From NCBI GenBank assembly GCA_965116345.1, contig OZ220680.1, forward strand, positions 1,488,001-1,552,000: a stretch of 64,000 nucleotides of DNA, in the 5' to 3' direction. A program made the position numbers and the translations under genes. Within the stretch, counting starts at the first letter, position 1, and every line of letters begins with the position of its first letter. A model generated the notes under the pieces. It did not search any database, had not been told where the DNA came from, and was given only the letters and a program-made list of their open reading frames with translations. Shown here piece after piece: positions 51,160 through 59,987 of this stretch. This DNA is from VXYL01 sp965116345 (GTDB lineage Bacteria; Pseudomonadota; Gammaproteobacteria; Pseudomonadales; Azotimanducaceae).

Positions 51160-51846
51160 TCATTCCTCGAATCCCTCCTCGGCAGCCACCAGCACGGGAC
51201 GCACCGCATCACGCCAGATGTCGTAGCCCGCGCCGTTCATGTGCAGGTCGTCCGCAACGAAGATCTCGGGGCGCGGTTCGTCCGCCTCGTTCAGCATGGG
51301 CGAGGCGACATCGACGAAGGTCAGCCGCGGGTCGGCGGCGGCGCGGGCGGCGAGCATGGCGTTGGTGGCCGACATCGCTTCCCACAGGTTCCAGCGGCGG
51401 ATGCTTGGTTTGACCGCGAGGATGTAGATGCGGGTCTGCGGCAGTACGTCGTGGATGCGCGCCTTGATGGCGTCGAAGTGCACCAGGATCTCCTCGGGTG
51501 CCGCGCCGGCCGCGACGTCGTTGTCACCCTCGTAGAGCAGTACCGCGCGCGGTCGGTGGCGCAGCACCAGTTCGTCGAGGAAGTGGCGCACGTCCTTCAT
51601 GTTGCTGCCGCCGAAGCCGCGCGGAATGATGGTGAGCGGCGCGAGGTCCTCGGCGATGCGATCATGCCAGCCGCGCATGCTCGAACTGCCGGTGGCGACG
51701 ACCGCCCCGTGGGGAGGCGCGCTCTCGGCATCCGCGGCGAGAAACGCATCGATCGCCGGGCGGAACCGCTCCGGGTCGGGGTACTCGGCGGCGGCGGTCA
51801 ACGACAACAGAACCAGCAGGACGGCAAGGCCTTTCGACACAGGCAT
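51160..51846 (-). CDS. Exported SGNH/GDSL-type hydrolase
   Basis: The 228-residue precursor has a signal peptide (MPVSKGLAVLLVLLSLTAAA). The mature part contains block I ATGSSSMRGW, with Ser55 the likely nucleophile, block II GFGGSNMKDV, block III LLYEGDNDVAAG and block V DDLHMNGAGY with the catalytic Asp-His pair. Such enzymes remove acyl groups from lipids, glycans or small esters in the periplasm. It is divergent from the SulP gene, with only 52 bp between start codons. Confidence 0.88.
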   Translation of the reverse strand: MPVSKGLAVLLVLLSLTAAAEYPDPERFRPAIDAFLAADAESAPPHGAVVATGSSSMRGWHDRIAEDLAPLTIIPRGFGGSNMKDVRHFLDELVLRHRPRAVLLYEGDNDVAAGAAPEEILVHFDAIKARIHDVLPQTRIYILAVKPSIRRWNLWEAMSATNAMLAARAAADPRLTFVDVASPMLNEADEPRPEIFVADDLHMNGAGYDIWRDAVRPVLVAAEEGFEE

Positions 51847-51898
51847 CTTCCATGGGTGGCGGCCTGTTCGAGGCTACAATGGCCCCGACGTGCACGCA

Positions 51899-53674
51899 AT
51901 GACGAAGGGCATCAGCCGGCACCTCCCCGTGATCGGGGTGATGCGGTCCTACCGTCGGGAGGATCTGCCCCATGACCTGATCGCCGGCGCGGTGGTCGGC
52001 ATGCTCACCGTTCCGCAGGCGGTCGCGTACGCCCTGCTCGCCGGGCTGCCGGCCCAGGCCGGGCTCTACGCCTGCCTCGCGCCCATGGTGATCCACGCGC
52101 TGTTGAGTTCGTCGCGGCAACTGATCGTCGGACCCGTGGCGATCGCCGCCTTGATGGTGGCTTCGACCATCAGTCAACACGCGCCGGCGTACTCGGAGGC
52201 GTACCTCGGCATCGCGGTGGTTCTCAGCCTGCAGGTCGGTCTCGTGCTGTGGCTGCTGTGGCTGCTGCGGCTGCTCCAGGTGGGCGGCATCGTCAACCTG
52301 CTGAGCCATCCGGTCGTCTCGGGTTTCGTCAACGGCGCCGTGATCCTGATCATCATCAGCCAGTTGGCGGCGTTCACCGGCGTGGGTCAGTCCGCCTCCA
52401 ACCTCGGCGAGGGCGCTCTGGCCCGGATCGGCTTCCTTGCGGGATCTCTTGCCCAGATCAACCCGGTGGCACTGGTGCTGGGCGTGGCCAGCCTGCTGCT
52501 CATGGCCGTTGTCCGCCGCGGTACGCCCGCCCTGCTCGGCCTGTGGCGGCGGCAAGGCAGACAAGTCCGGGGCAGCCACGCGCTGACCCGAACGGGTCCG
52601 ATCCTGGCCGTGGTCCTGACCACGGTTGCGGTCGTCCTGCTCGATCTCAAGGTCGATGTCGTCGGCCACGTCCCCGGCGGCTTGCCGACATTGACGATTC
52701 CCGCACTCGACGTACAACTGTGGCTGGATGTCGCACCCAACGCGGTGCTCATCGCGCTGGTCGCTTTTGTCGAAAGCTACTCGGTCGGCCGAACCCTGGC
52801 GTCTCGTCAGAGACAGCGGATCGACAGCCACAAGGAACTCCTGGCACTCGGCGCGGCGAACATCGGCGCGGCATTCTCGGGCGCCTACCCCGTGGCCGGG
52901 AGCATCTCCCGGTCGAGTCTCAATTACGCATCCGGCGCGCGGTCGCCCGTCGCCGCCCTCGTGTGCGCGGTATTGATCGTCGCAACGCTTCTGTGGCTGA
53001 CCCCGTTGTTCGCCGAGTTGCCCAAGGCCGCCCTGGCCGCCGTCGTCATCGCGGCGGTTTTCGAACTCACCGATTTCCGCGCCGTGCGTCGCGACTGGCG
53101 CTTCTACCGCCCGGACACGGTGACCCACTTCGCGACCTTCGCCGGTGTGCTTCTACTCGGCGTGGAGGCGGGCCTGGTGATCGGCGTTGGCGTGTCCATC
53201 GTGCAGTTCATGCGCGGCTCCGCCCGGCCGCACATCGCCGTCGTCGGCCGCCTGGGCGACACCCCGCACTTTCGCAATGTGGAACGCTTTCCGGTGCGCA
53301 CCTGGGCCCATCTCCTGGCGGTGCGGATCGACGAGAGCTTCTACTTCGCCAACGCCGACACCGTGGAGAATCGGGTGATCGAACTGCTCGACGACCGGCA
53401 ACCAGGCGGCGTCGAGCACCTGCTGATCATCATGAGCGCGGTCAACTTCATCGACACCACCGGGCTCGAGATGCTCGAACGCCTGACCGACCGGCTGCAA
53501 CGCCGTGGTGTCGTGCTGGATCTGTGCGAGATCAAGGGACCCGTTCGCGACCAGCTTGAACACGTCGCGCTCAAGGACTGGCTCACCGGCGAGGTGTTCC
53601 AGACCACCGACGACGCGTTCAATGCCCTCACCGACGCCGAAGGGCGATGGGTCTGGCGGGAAGACGAGTCGTAG
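51899..53674 (+). CDS. SulP-family anion transporter with STAS domain
   Basis: The 591-residue protein begins MTKGISRHLPVIGVMRSYRREDLPHDLIAGAVVGMLTVPQAVAYA, the standard SulP opening, and has about 10-12 helices with GPVAIAALM and AYPVAGSISRSSLNYASGARS. A C-terminal STAS domain contains INFIDTTGLEMLERL-like sequence (VNFIDTTGLEMLERLTD). It moves sulfate, bicarbonate or dicarboxylates. A possible -10 TACAAT lies at 51875-51880. The TAG stop lies in a GTAGGGGCGACC hairpin repeat. An in-frame GTG three codons upstream is an alternative start. Confidence 0.9.
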   Translation: MTKGISRHLPVIGVMRSYRREDLPHDLIAGAVVGMLTVPQAVAYALLAGLPAQAGLYACLAPMVIHALLSSSRQLIVGPVAIAALMVASTISQHAPAYSEAYLGIAVVLSLQVGLVLWLLWLLRLLQVGGIVNLLSHPVVSGFVNGAVILIIISQLAAFTGVGQSASNLGEGALARIGFLAGSLAQINPVALVLGVASLLLMAVVRRGTPALLGLWRRQGRQVRGSHALTRTGPILAVVLTTVAVVLLDLKVDVVGHVPGGLPTLTIPALDVQLWLDVAPNAVLIALVAFVESYSVGRTLASRQRQRIDSHKELLALGAANIGAAFSGAYPVAGSISRSSLNYASGARSPVAALVCAVLIVATLLWLTPLFAELPKAALAAVVIAAVFELTDFRAVRRDWRFYRPDTVTHFATFAGVLLLGVEAGLVIGVGVSIVQFMRGSARPHIAVVGRLGDTPHFRNVERFPVRTWAHLLAVRIDESFYFANADTVENRVIELLDDRQPGGVEHLLIIMSAVNFIDTTGLEMLERLTDRLQRRGVVLDLCEIKGPVRDQLEHVALKDWLTGEVFQTTDDAFNALTDAEGRWVWREDES

Positions 53675-53713
53675 GGGCGACCGCGCGCCCTGGCGGGCAC
53701 GTTGTGGTCGCCC
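53671..53713. repeat. GTAGGGGCGACC hairpin repeat at the SulP stop (family C)
   Basis: GTAG at 53671-53674 includes the TAG stop of the SulP gene. GGGCGACC (53675-53682) pairs with GGTCGCCC (53706-53713), with an inner GCCC/GGGC stem. It probably serves as terminator between SulP and the convergent CBS gene. Confidence 0.8.
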
Positions 53714-53748
53714 GCGCCGATAGATCCGAAGCCGTCCGCTGTACGAAT

Positions 53749-53775
53749 ACGGGCGAGGACAAGCCTCGCCCCTAC
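53749..53775. repeat. GTAGGGGCGAGG hairpin repeat at the CBS-protein stop (family C)
   Basis: GGGCGAGG (53751-53758), loop ACAAG, CCTCGCCC (53764-53771), then CTAC, whose CTA is the TAG stop of the minus-strand CBS gene. It is the exact reverse complement of the repeat after the methyltransferase at 27478-27504. Confidence 0.85.
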
Positions 53776-54221
53776 TGGCCTCCGCGGATGTAGCCCTCCA
53801 GCTGGCCGATGGTCTCCGACTGTTCGTCGATGATCTCGTTGAAGAGATCACGCAATGACAACATGCCGTTGACGATGCCCTGCTCCACCACGACCAGGTG
53901 GCGGATGTGGTGGCTGGTCATGAGTTCAACACAGTCGGACACTCGGTCCTTCGGCGCAACCGTGATCACATCCCGGGTCATGATCTCCGACACCCGGGTC
54001 TGTTTGGACGACTTGTCCTTGAGGATCACCTTGCGCGCGTAGTCGCGCTCGGAAACGATGCCGACCAGCTTCTCGTCGATCATCACCGGCAACGCGCCGA
54101 CATGGCAGTCGGACATCATCTCGATGGCCTCGTAGACGCTGGCGATGGGGGCGATCGAGAACACTTCGGCGGTGGCACCCTCGCGCAGCTTGTGCTGCAT
54201 GACATCGTGGACTGTCTTCAT
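53772..54221 (-). CDS. Tandem CBS-domain protein
   Basis: The 149-residue protein consists of two CBS domains: VFSIAPIASVYEAIEMMSDCHVGALPVMIDEKLVGIVSERDYARKV and RDVITVAPKDRVSDCVELMTSHHIRHLVVVEQGIVNGMLSLRDLFNEII. Such stand-alone pairs bind adenosyl nucleotides and often sense energy state. ATG 54221 follows GGGGAGA. It is convergent with SulP; a functional link with that transporter is possible but unsupported. The stop codon is in a hairpin repeat. Confidence 0.9.
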   Translation of the reverse strand: MKTVHDVMQHKLREGATAEVFSIAPIASVYEAIEMMSDCHVGALPVMIDEKLVGIVSERDYARKVILKDKSSKQTRVSEIMTRDVITVAPKDRVSDCVELMTSHHIRHLVVVEQGIVNGMLSLRDLFNEIIDEQSETIGQLEGYIRGGQ

Positions 54222-54340
54222 CGAATCTCCCCGCAGTCTCGGCTTGGAGAGTTTGTCGGAATCTAGCGCGCCAAGGCAATAGGTGACGGATGCCGGTCGC
54301 GCTGTTAGCCTCGACCGCCAGCATCGGAGGTCGCGAGCGC

Positions 54341-55891
54341 ATGTATCCCGGACATTGGGCAAACGTCTTCCCCGAGAAGGCAGCAGCGGTGGACACCGGT
54401 TCCGGGGCCGTGCGGACGTACGGGCAGTTGAACGACCGCTCGAACCGGCTGGCGCAGCTCCTTTGGGACAAGGGTCTCCGCCGGGGCGACCACGTCAGCA
54501 TCTTCATGGAGAACCACCTCGCCTATTTCGACGTGATCTGGGCCACGCTTCGTTCCGGCCTGTATCTCACCAGCATCAACCGCTACCTCACCGCCGAAGA
54601 GGCGGCGTACATCGTGGACGATTCCGAGTCGTCGGTCCTGATCGCGTCCCACGCGGTGGCGGAAGTCGCGGACGAGTTGCCGTCAAGCACACCCAACTGC
54701 GAGACCTACCTCATGGCCGACGGCGCGATCGACGGCTTCGAGGATTTCGAGGAGGCGATCGCGGCCTACCCGGCCGAGCCCCTCGCCGAGGAGCCCGCAG
54801 GGGGTTTCATGCTCTACAGTTCCGGCACCACCGGGCGCCCGAAAGGCATCCTGCGGCCGTTGCCGGAAACCTCCATCGCCGAACCCGCCGAGACGGTCGG
54901 GCTGCTCACTGGGCTGTGGGGAGCCGACGCCGACACGGTCTATCTTTCCCCCGCACCGCTCTACCACGCCGCCCCCATAGGCTTCTGTCAGGCCATCCAA
55001 GCCCTCGGCGGCACGGCCGTCATCATGCCCAGGTTCGACCCGGTGCAGGCGCTGCAGGCGATCGAGGACCACAGGATCACCCACAGCCAGTGGGTGCCGA
55101 CCATGTTCACCCGCATGCTGAAGCTGCCCGAGACCGACCGCACCGGCTTCGACCTGGCGTCGCACAAGGTCGCCATCCACGCGGCGGCGCCCTGCCCCAT
55201 CGAAGTGAAAAGGCAGATGCTCGACTGGTGGGGACCGATCATCTACGAGTACTACGGGGGAACGGAGCTGAATGGCTTCACCCACTGCTCGCCGGACGAG
55301 TGGCTCGCCCATCCGGGCACCGTCGGCCGGGCCATCCTCGGCGAGATCCACGTTTGCGACGAAAACGGCCGGGAACTGCCCAACGGGGAGTCCGGGATCA
55401 TCTATTTCGAGCTCCCCGCCATGCCGTTCGAGTACCTCAAGGACGCCGAAAAGACCCGCGAGGCCCAGCATCCAGAACATCCCAACTGGTCGAAGCTCGG
55501 CGACGTCGGCCATGTGGACGACGAGGGCTACCTCTACCTGACCGACCGCGCCACGTTCATGATCATTTCCGGCGGCGTGAACATCTATCCCCAGGAGATC
55601 GAAGACGCCCTGGTCGTCCACCCCAAGGTCATGGACGCGGCCGTCATCGGGGTGCCGAATCCGGAGATGGGCGAGGAGGTGAAGGCCGTCGTCCAGCCCA
55701 TCGACGGCGTCACCGGCGACGACGCGCTCGAAGCGGAGCTGATCGCCTACGCCCGGGAGCATCTCGCCCACTACAAGTGCCCGAAGAGCATCGACTTTCG
55801 CGACGAGTTGCCGCGCCTGCCCACCGGCAAGCTCTACAAACGCTTCCTCAAGGACGAGTACTGGGGCAGGACCGGCAGCCGGATCGTCTGA
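54341..55891 (+). CDS. AMP-forming acyl-CoA synthetase
   Basis: The 516-residue enzyme activates a carboxylic acid to its CoA thioester. The AMP-binding loop YSSGTTGRPKG is at 159-169, YEYYGGTELNGFTHCSP is the A5 motif, GDVGHVDDEGYLYLTDRATFMIISGGVNIYPQEIE covers the A7-A8 hinge, and PRLPTGKLYKRFL carries the C-terminal catalytic Lys. ATG 54341 has GGAGG nine bases upstream and starts MYPGHWANVFPEKAAAV; a GTG/ATG upstream would add 17 unlikely residues. The acid is unspecified; medium- or long-chain and bile-acid-like substrates are all seen in the family. Confidence 0.9.
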   Translation: MYPGHWANVFPEKAAAVDTGSGAVRTYGQLNDRSNRLAQLLWDKGLRRGDHVSIFMENHLAYFDVIWATLRSGLYLTSINRYLTAEEAAYIVDDSESSVLIASHAVAEVADELPSSTPNCETYLMADGAIDGFEDFEEAIAAYPAEPLAEEPAGGFMLYSSGTTGRPKGILRPLPETSIAEPAETVGLLTGLWGADADTVYLSPAPLYHAAPIGFCQAIQALGGTAVIMPRFDPVQALQAIEDHRITHSQWVPTMFTRMLKLPETDRTGFDLASHKVAIHAAAPCPIEVKRQMLDWWGPIIYEYYGGTELNGFTHCSPDEWLAHPGTVGRAILGEIHVCDENGRELPNGESGIIYFELPAMPFEYLKDAEKTREAQHPEHPNWSKLGDVGHVDDEGYLYLTDRATFMIISGGVNIYPQEIEDALVVHPKVMDAAVIGVPNPEMGEEVKAVVQPIDGVTGDDALEAELIAYAREHLAHYKCPKSIDFRDELPRLPTGKLYKRFLKDEYWGRTGSRIV

Positions 55892-55909
55892 CCGCCGTCC
55901 GGCCTGCGC

Positions 55910-56572
55910 TCAGCGCCGCACGACGTCGAAGGTGACTCCCGCCTTGCGCCACACCAGCCATGTGAGGAAGGGGTAGAACGACAGCGCCCAGGCGACGTGC
56001 CACTCCGTCAGGCTCTCGAGCCAGGCGTCGTCGGGAATGACGTAGGTGAACGCTTCCAGGGCCAGGCCCTCCACCAGCATGAACACGCAGACGATCACCT
56101 TGATGCGCACTAGCCGGGTGTCGCCGAGCACCGCCCGGGCCCGGTGGACGAGCAGCAACTGCGCCACATAGGTAAAGCCGAAGAAGACGATGGTGCCGTA
56201 GCGGCGTAGCGTCCTGTAGAGCGGGTCGCCCTCCGAGCCGAGGAAGGTGGCGTAGAGGACGAAGGCCGCCGCGCCCACGACGCCGACCGCGAACATGGCG
56301 CGGCGCCAGAAGGCCGGGGTGTCCCCCGAGGCCCGCAACCAGCGTTCGCACAGCCACCAGTAGACGGCAAAGAACGTCCCCGCCGGGATCATGGTCGCCT
56401 TGAAGATGAAGTAGGCGGCACCGTAGCGACCGCTCGCGCTGATGTTCGCGCACCCACTCCAGTGGGGCACACAGGCATCCAGGTGGCCACCGATGACCGA
56501 CGCGGTATAGGCGGCGGTCATGCCGACCCAGCTCAACACCCAGACGATCAAGGCGACATGACGCAGGTCCAT
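55910..56572 (-). CDS. Six-helix membrane protein, Frag1/DRAM/Sfk1-like
   Basis: The 220-residue protein has about six hydrophobic helices. The first loop PHWSGCANISASGRYGAAYFIFKATMIPAG resembles Frag1/DRAM/Sfk1 proteins, in which a cysteine-containing loop precedes helix 2. Its function in bacteria is not known. It is convergent with the acyl-CoA synthetase gene (18-bp gap) and divergent from chaC. Confidence 0.65.
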   Translation of the reverse strand: MDLRHVALIVWVLSWVGMTAAYTASVIGGHLDACVPHWSGCANISASGRYGAAYFIFKATMIPAGTFFAVYWWLCERWLRASGDTPAFWRRAMFAVGVVGAAAFVLYATFLGSEGDPLYRTLRRYGTIVFFGFTYVAQLLLVHRARAVLGDTRLVRIKVIVCVFMLVEGLALEAFTYVIPDDAWLESLTEWHVAWALSFYPFLTWLVWRKAGVTFDVVRR

Positions 56573-56627
56573 GACGGCACATTATCGGTCATGCCATAGT
56601 CCGTGTTCCTCACCTCGGCATCGCGAC

Positions 56628-57170
56628 TTGAAGCACTGGCTGTTCGGCTACGGCTCCCTGATATGGCGCGCCGACTTCTCCTTCCACGAGCGCCGGCCGG
56701 CCGCGATCCAGGGCTGGGTGCGCCGTTTCTGGCAGGGGTCCCACGACCACCGGGGTACGCCAGACTCGCCGGGCCGGGTGGTCACACTGGTCCCGGCGGA
56801 CGCCACCCTCTGCATGGGCGTCGCCTACCAGGTCGACGAGGCGGTCTTCGACCATCTCGACCATCGCGAGAAGAACGGCTATGAACGGGTCGACGTGGAC
56901 ATCCGCCTGGACGACGAAGGCGGTCGGCGGTTTGTACCGGGCGTCACCTACATCGCGCCGCCGGGGAACGGCGCCTTCCTGGGACCGGCGGGACCCGAGG
57001 AGATCGCCGCTCACATCGCTCGCTCGGCGGGGCCGAGCGGCAGCAACGCGGACTACCTGCTGGAGCTGGCGGCCGCCCTCGAGACGTTGAATGTCGAGGA
57101 CCGGCACGTGTCGGAACTCGCCTCCCGGGTCGCGTACGTCAGTAGTCGACGACGTCGTTCTCGAACGTGA
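56628..57170 (+). CDS. chaC: ChaC-like gamma-glutamylcyclotransferase
   Basis: The enzyme would cleave glutathione to 5-oxoproline and Cys-Gly in the cytoplasm. From TTG 56628 the 180-residue protein starts KHWLFGYGSLIWRADFSF, with the substrate-binding YGSL at 8-11 and the catalytic Glu in REKNGYERVDV (80-90). PADATLCMGVAYQV and NADYLLELAAALE also match. The start is inferred from the motif position; a short non-conserved extension upstream is rejected. Its 3' end overlaps the convergent NUDIX gene by 32 bp, an unusual but coherent arrangement. Confidence 0.87.
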   Translation: MKHWLFGYGSLIWRADFSFHERRPAAIQGWVRRFWQGSHDHRGTPDSPGRVVTLVPADATLCMGVAYQVDEAVFDHLDHREKNGYERVDVDIRLDDEGGRRFVPGVTYIAPPGNGAFLGPAGPEEIAAHIARSAGPSGSNADYLLELAAALETLNVEDRHVSELASRVAYVSSRRRRSRT

Positions 57171-57873
57171 AGCCGTGTTCCGGCATCACCAGCCGATGCC
57201 GGGGACCTTCGCCGTCGGCATCCCAGTCGTCGTAACCGGCGTCTCCCGCCCACAGAGCCACACGCACGCCGTCGGCGCGCTTGACGGCGCGGGTCTCGTA
57301 GAAACGCGGCTCGCGCGAGCCCAGTTCCACGAGCAGCGCCTCGACCGGTCGATACAGCGACAGGTGATGCAGGGTCACCCAAGTCGGCGGCACGAGGTCG
57401 ATCTCCCCCTCCGCGTGTTTCACCAAGGCATCTGCGGGCCGGATCCAGCGGTGGTCCTCGATCTCGCCGCCATCGATGTCGATGGCCTGGTCGGTCGCCC
57501 GCGCGGCGAAGAACCAGGTGGCGAAACGCACGGGCGTCGTGGCCGGCGGCGTCCAGTGGGCGAACCAGGTGAACGCCGCGGGATCGAGATCCACACCGGC
57601 CTCCTCCGCCGCCTCCCTGGCGGCCGCGTTGCGGGCGGCGATGTCCTTGTCGCCGTCGGCCGGAGAGTCCCCGGGATCGATGCGTCCGCCGGGAAACACC
57701 CACATGCCGCCGAAGGCGATTTTGGAGTTCTTGCGCAGCATCAGCACCTCGGGGCCTTCATCGGTGTCCCTGAGCAGGACGACGGTGGCCGCCGGGACGG
57801 GCGGGCGGGCCTGGGCGGACTCGGGATTCTCCAGATTGCCGTAGATGTCGTTGGCGTGCTTGCCGTTGCCCAT
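57139..57873 (-). CDS. NUDIX hydrolase (NUDT19/CoA-type, interrupted Nudix box)
   Basis: The 244-residue protein contains VLMLRKNSKIAFGGMWVFPGG and a Nudix box GGRIDPGDSPADGDKDIAARNAAAREAAEEAGV (62-94), in which an insertion separates the glycine end from REAAEEAG, as in the NUDT19 group that acts on CoA and its esters. It would hydrolyse a nucleoside diphosphate derivative, plausibly CoA. That fits the acyl-CoA theme but is inference. It shares 32 bp of its 3' end with chaC. Confidence 0.85.
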   Translation of the reverse strand: MGNGKHANDIYGNLENPESAQARPPVPAATVVLLRDTDEGPEVLMLRKNSKIAFGGMWVFPGGRIDPGDSPADGDKDIAARNAAAREAAEEAGVDLDPAAFTWFAHWTPPATTPVRFATWFFAARATDQAIDIDGGEIEDHRWIRPADALVKHAEGEIDLVPPTWVTLHHLSLYRPVEALLVELGSREPRFYETRAVKRADGVRVALWAGDAGYDDWDADGEGPRHRLVMPEHGFTFENDVVDY

Positions 57874-57986
57874 TCGTGCGGTTCCCCAATGCCAAGGCGG
57901 CGGTTCCGAGCGAGTATAGCCGGGGCGGACTCCGAAACGGCGCAGACTGCTAAGATGTCTCGTTTCGTCGCTCTATTGACGGCCCG

Positions 57987-58766
57987 ATGCCAAGACCCCT
58001 CACGGTCGTGCACACCTCCGACGTGCACCTCGACAGCCGCGACACCGACGCGGCCCCGGACGGTTTCCGCAGCCGCGCCGAGCGCGCCTTCTCGGGCGTT
58101 GTCGACGCCACCCTGGAAGAGGCCGCCGACCTGTTGCTGATCGCCGGCGACTTATTCGACAACAACCGCGTGGACGACTCCAACATCGATTTCGTGTACC
58201 GCCAGTTCGAGCGCCTGCGCTGCCCCGTGGTCATGCTCCCCGGCAACCACGACGTCCACGACGAGGCCTCGGTGTGGAACCGCTTCGACTTCGACGAGGC
58301 CGGCGAGCACGTTCACGGCCTGATGTCCCACGCCGGCGACCACGTGGTCCTGGAGAAGATCGGCGCCAGCGTCTGGGGTAGGGCGATGGCCGAACACGCG
58401 CCGGAAAACTACCCGCTGGTCGGCACGCCCGAACGTCAGGATCGGTACTGGAACATCGGCATGGCGCATGGCCAAGTCGTGGAACGCCGGGTGGGCCAGG
58501 GTTCGTCGCCCATCACCCGCGACGAGATCAGGACGTCCGGCTTCGACTACCTGGCGCTGGGGCACATCCACGTCTGGGGAGATCACAGCGAGGGCGACAC
58601 GATCGCGGTCTATCCGGGTTCGCCCGTCGCCCATTTCGCGGGTGCCGCCGGCGGCCACGTCGCCGTCGTCGATCTCTGTCCCACCAACGGCGTTCGGGTG
58701 AAAAGCCGACGGGTGTCCACCTGGGAGCGAGCCATGGAGAGGTCGAGCGGCGGATTTCCGTTTTGA
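57987..58766 (+). CDS. Metallophosphoesterase (SbcD/Mre11-like calcineurin fold)
   Basis: The 259-residue protein has the complete metal-binding series: SDVH (11-14), GDLFDN (54-59), GNHD (86-89), MAHGQ and GHIHVWG. It resembles DNA-repair exonuclease SbcD but lacks the C-terminal cap and has no SbcC partner nearby, so phosphodiesterase activity on an unknown substrate is the safer call. It ends 28 bp before the acyl-CoA dehydrogenase start. Confidence 0.85.
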   Translation: MPRPLTVVHTSDVHLDSRDTDAAPDGFRSRAERAFSGVVDATLEEAADLLLIAGDLFDNNRVDDSNIDFVYRQFERLRCPVVMLPGNHDVHDEASVWNRFDFDEAGEHVHGLMSHAGDHVVLEKIGASVWGRAMAEHAPENYPLVGTPERQDRYWNIGMAHGQVVERRVGQGSSPITRDEIRTSGFDYLALGHIHVWGDHSEGDTIAVYPGSPVAHFAGAAGGHVAVVDLCPTNGVRVKSRRVSTWERAMERSSGGFPF

Positions 58767-58794
58767 CGACATCGACAGGAGAGGTTTGAGGACT

Positions 58795-59961
58795 ATGGAT
58801 TTCCGTGCAGAGGCGAGAGAGTGGTTGGCGGCGAACTGCCCGGACAGTCTGCGTCGCGGACTCGGCGGCTACACGGCGGGGGGACGCAAGGCGGTCTACG
58901 GCAATCCCGACACCAAGCTGTGGCTGGACCGCATGGCGGAACGCGGCTGGACGGCACCGACGTGGCCCAGGGAGTACAGCGGCGGCGGGCTCACGAACGC
59001 CGAGAACATGATCCTCGACGAGGAGATGCGGCGCATCAACGCGCCGGCGGCGCTGGCCGGCCACGGCCTGACCATGATCGGCCCCGCCATCCTCGAGTTC
59101 GGCAACGACGCCCAGTGCCGCGAACACCTGCCGTCCATCGTCCGCGGCGATATCCGCTGGTGCCAGGGCTACAGCGAGCCGGGCGCGGGTTCCGACCTCG
59201 CGGGCCTGATGATGCGCGCCGAGGAGGACGGCGACGACTACATCGTCAACGGCTCGAAGATCTGGACTTCCGGCGCCCAGGGCGCGGACTGGATCTTCTG
59301 CCTGGTGCGCACCGACTTCGACGCGCCGAAGCACGAGGGCATCTCCTTTCTGGTGCTCGACATGGACACGCCCGGCGTCACCGTCACACCCATCGAACTG
59401 ATCAGCGGCGCGTCCGAGTTCTGCCAGACCTTCTTCGACGACGTGCGTGTACCGAAGCGCAACCTGATCGGCGAGCCCGGCAAGGGCTGGACGGTGGGCA
59501 AGCGCTTGCTGCAGTACGAGCGCAGTTCCATCGGCGGGCGCGGCGGCACGCGGCAGCGGCAGCGGACCATCGACGAGTGGGCCAAGGAGTACGTCGGCGA
59601 AGTCGACGGGCGGATCGCCGATCCGGCGATCCGGGAAGCGGTCACGGCGCAGCGCATCGGCGACGACGCCTATCAGCTGACCATCCGCCGGTCTTTCGAG
59701 GAAGCGACGAGCTCGCAGGCCCCGAGTTTCCTGTCGTCCATGTTCAAGCTCTACGGCACCGAACAGAACATGCGCCGCAACGACCTCATGATGGAGATCC
59801 TCGGTAGCCGGGGGCTCGGCTGGAGCGGCGACGGCTTTACGGGGGCCGAGCGCGGCGCGACCCGCGGCTGGCTGCGATCCAAGGCGAACTCCATCGAGGG
59901 CGGCACGTCCGAGATCCAGCGCAACATCATCGCCAAGCGGGTCCTGGGTCTGCCGGACTGA
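58795..59961 (+). CDS. Acyl-CoA dehydrogenase
   Basis: The 388-residue flavoenzyme contains WCQGYSEPGAGSDLAGLMMRA (FAD/acyl binding), NGSKIWTSGAQGADWIFCLVRTD, FFDDVRVPKRNLIGEPGKGW and the C-terminal SIEGGTSEIQRNIIAKRVLGLPD. It oxidises acyl-CoA to enoyl-CoA and passes electrons to ETF. The N-terminal part lacks the usual Glu-bearing segment and resembles the FadE-like proteins that pair with a second subunit in sterol catabolism. ATG 58795 has AGGAGAGG ten bases upstream; TTG 58786 is an alternative. Confidence 0.9.
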   Translation: MDFRAEAREWLAANCPDSLRRGLGGYTAGGRKAVYGNPDTKLWLDRMAERGWTAPTWPREYSGGGLTNAENMILDEEMRRINAPAALAGHGLTMIGPAILEFGNDAQCREHLPSIVRGDIRWCQGYSEPGAGSDLAGLMMRAEEDGDDYIVNGSKIWTSGAQGADWIFCLVRTDFDAPKHEGISFLVLDMDTPGVTVTPIELISGASEFCQTFFDDVRVPKRNLIGEPGKGWTVGKRLLQYERSSIGGRGGTRQRQRTIDEWAKEYVGEVDGRIADPAIREAVTAQRIGDDAYQLTIRRSFEEATSSQAPSFLSSMFKLYGTEQNMRRNDLMMEILGSRGLGWSGDGFTGAERGATRGWLRSKANSIEGGTSEIQRNIIAKRVLGLPD

Positions 59962-59987
59962 CGCCGGTTGCGGCAGCAGACACCCCC

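Noticed and set aside
57139..57170. A misassembly at the 32-bp overlap of chaC and the NUDIX gene
   Set aside because: Both C-termini read naturally through the overlap and convergent overlaps of this size occur normally.
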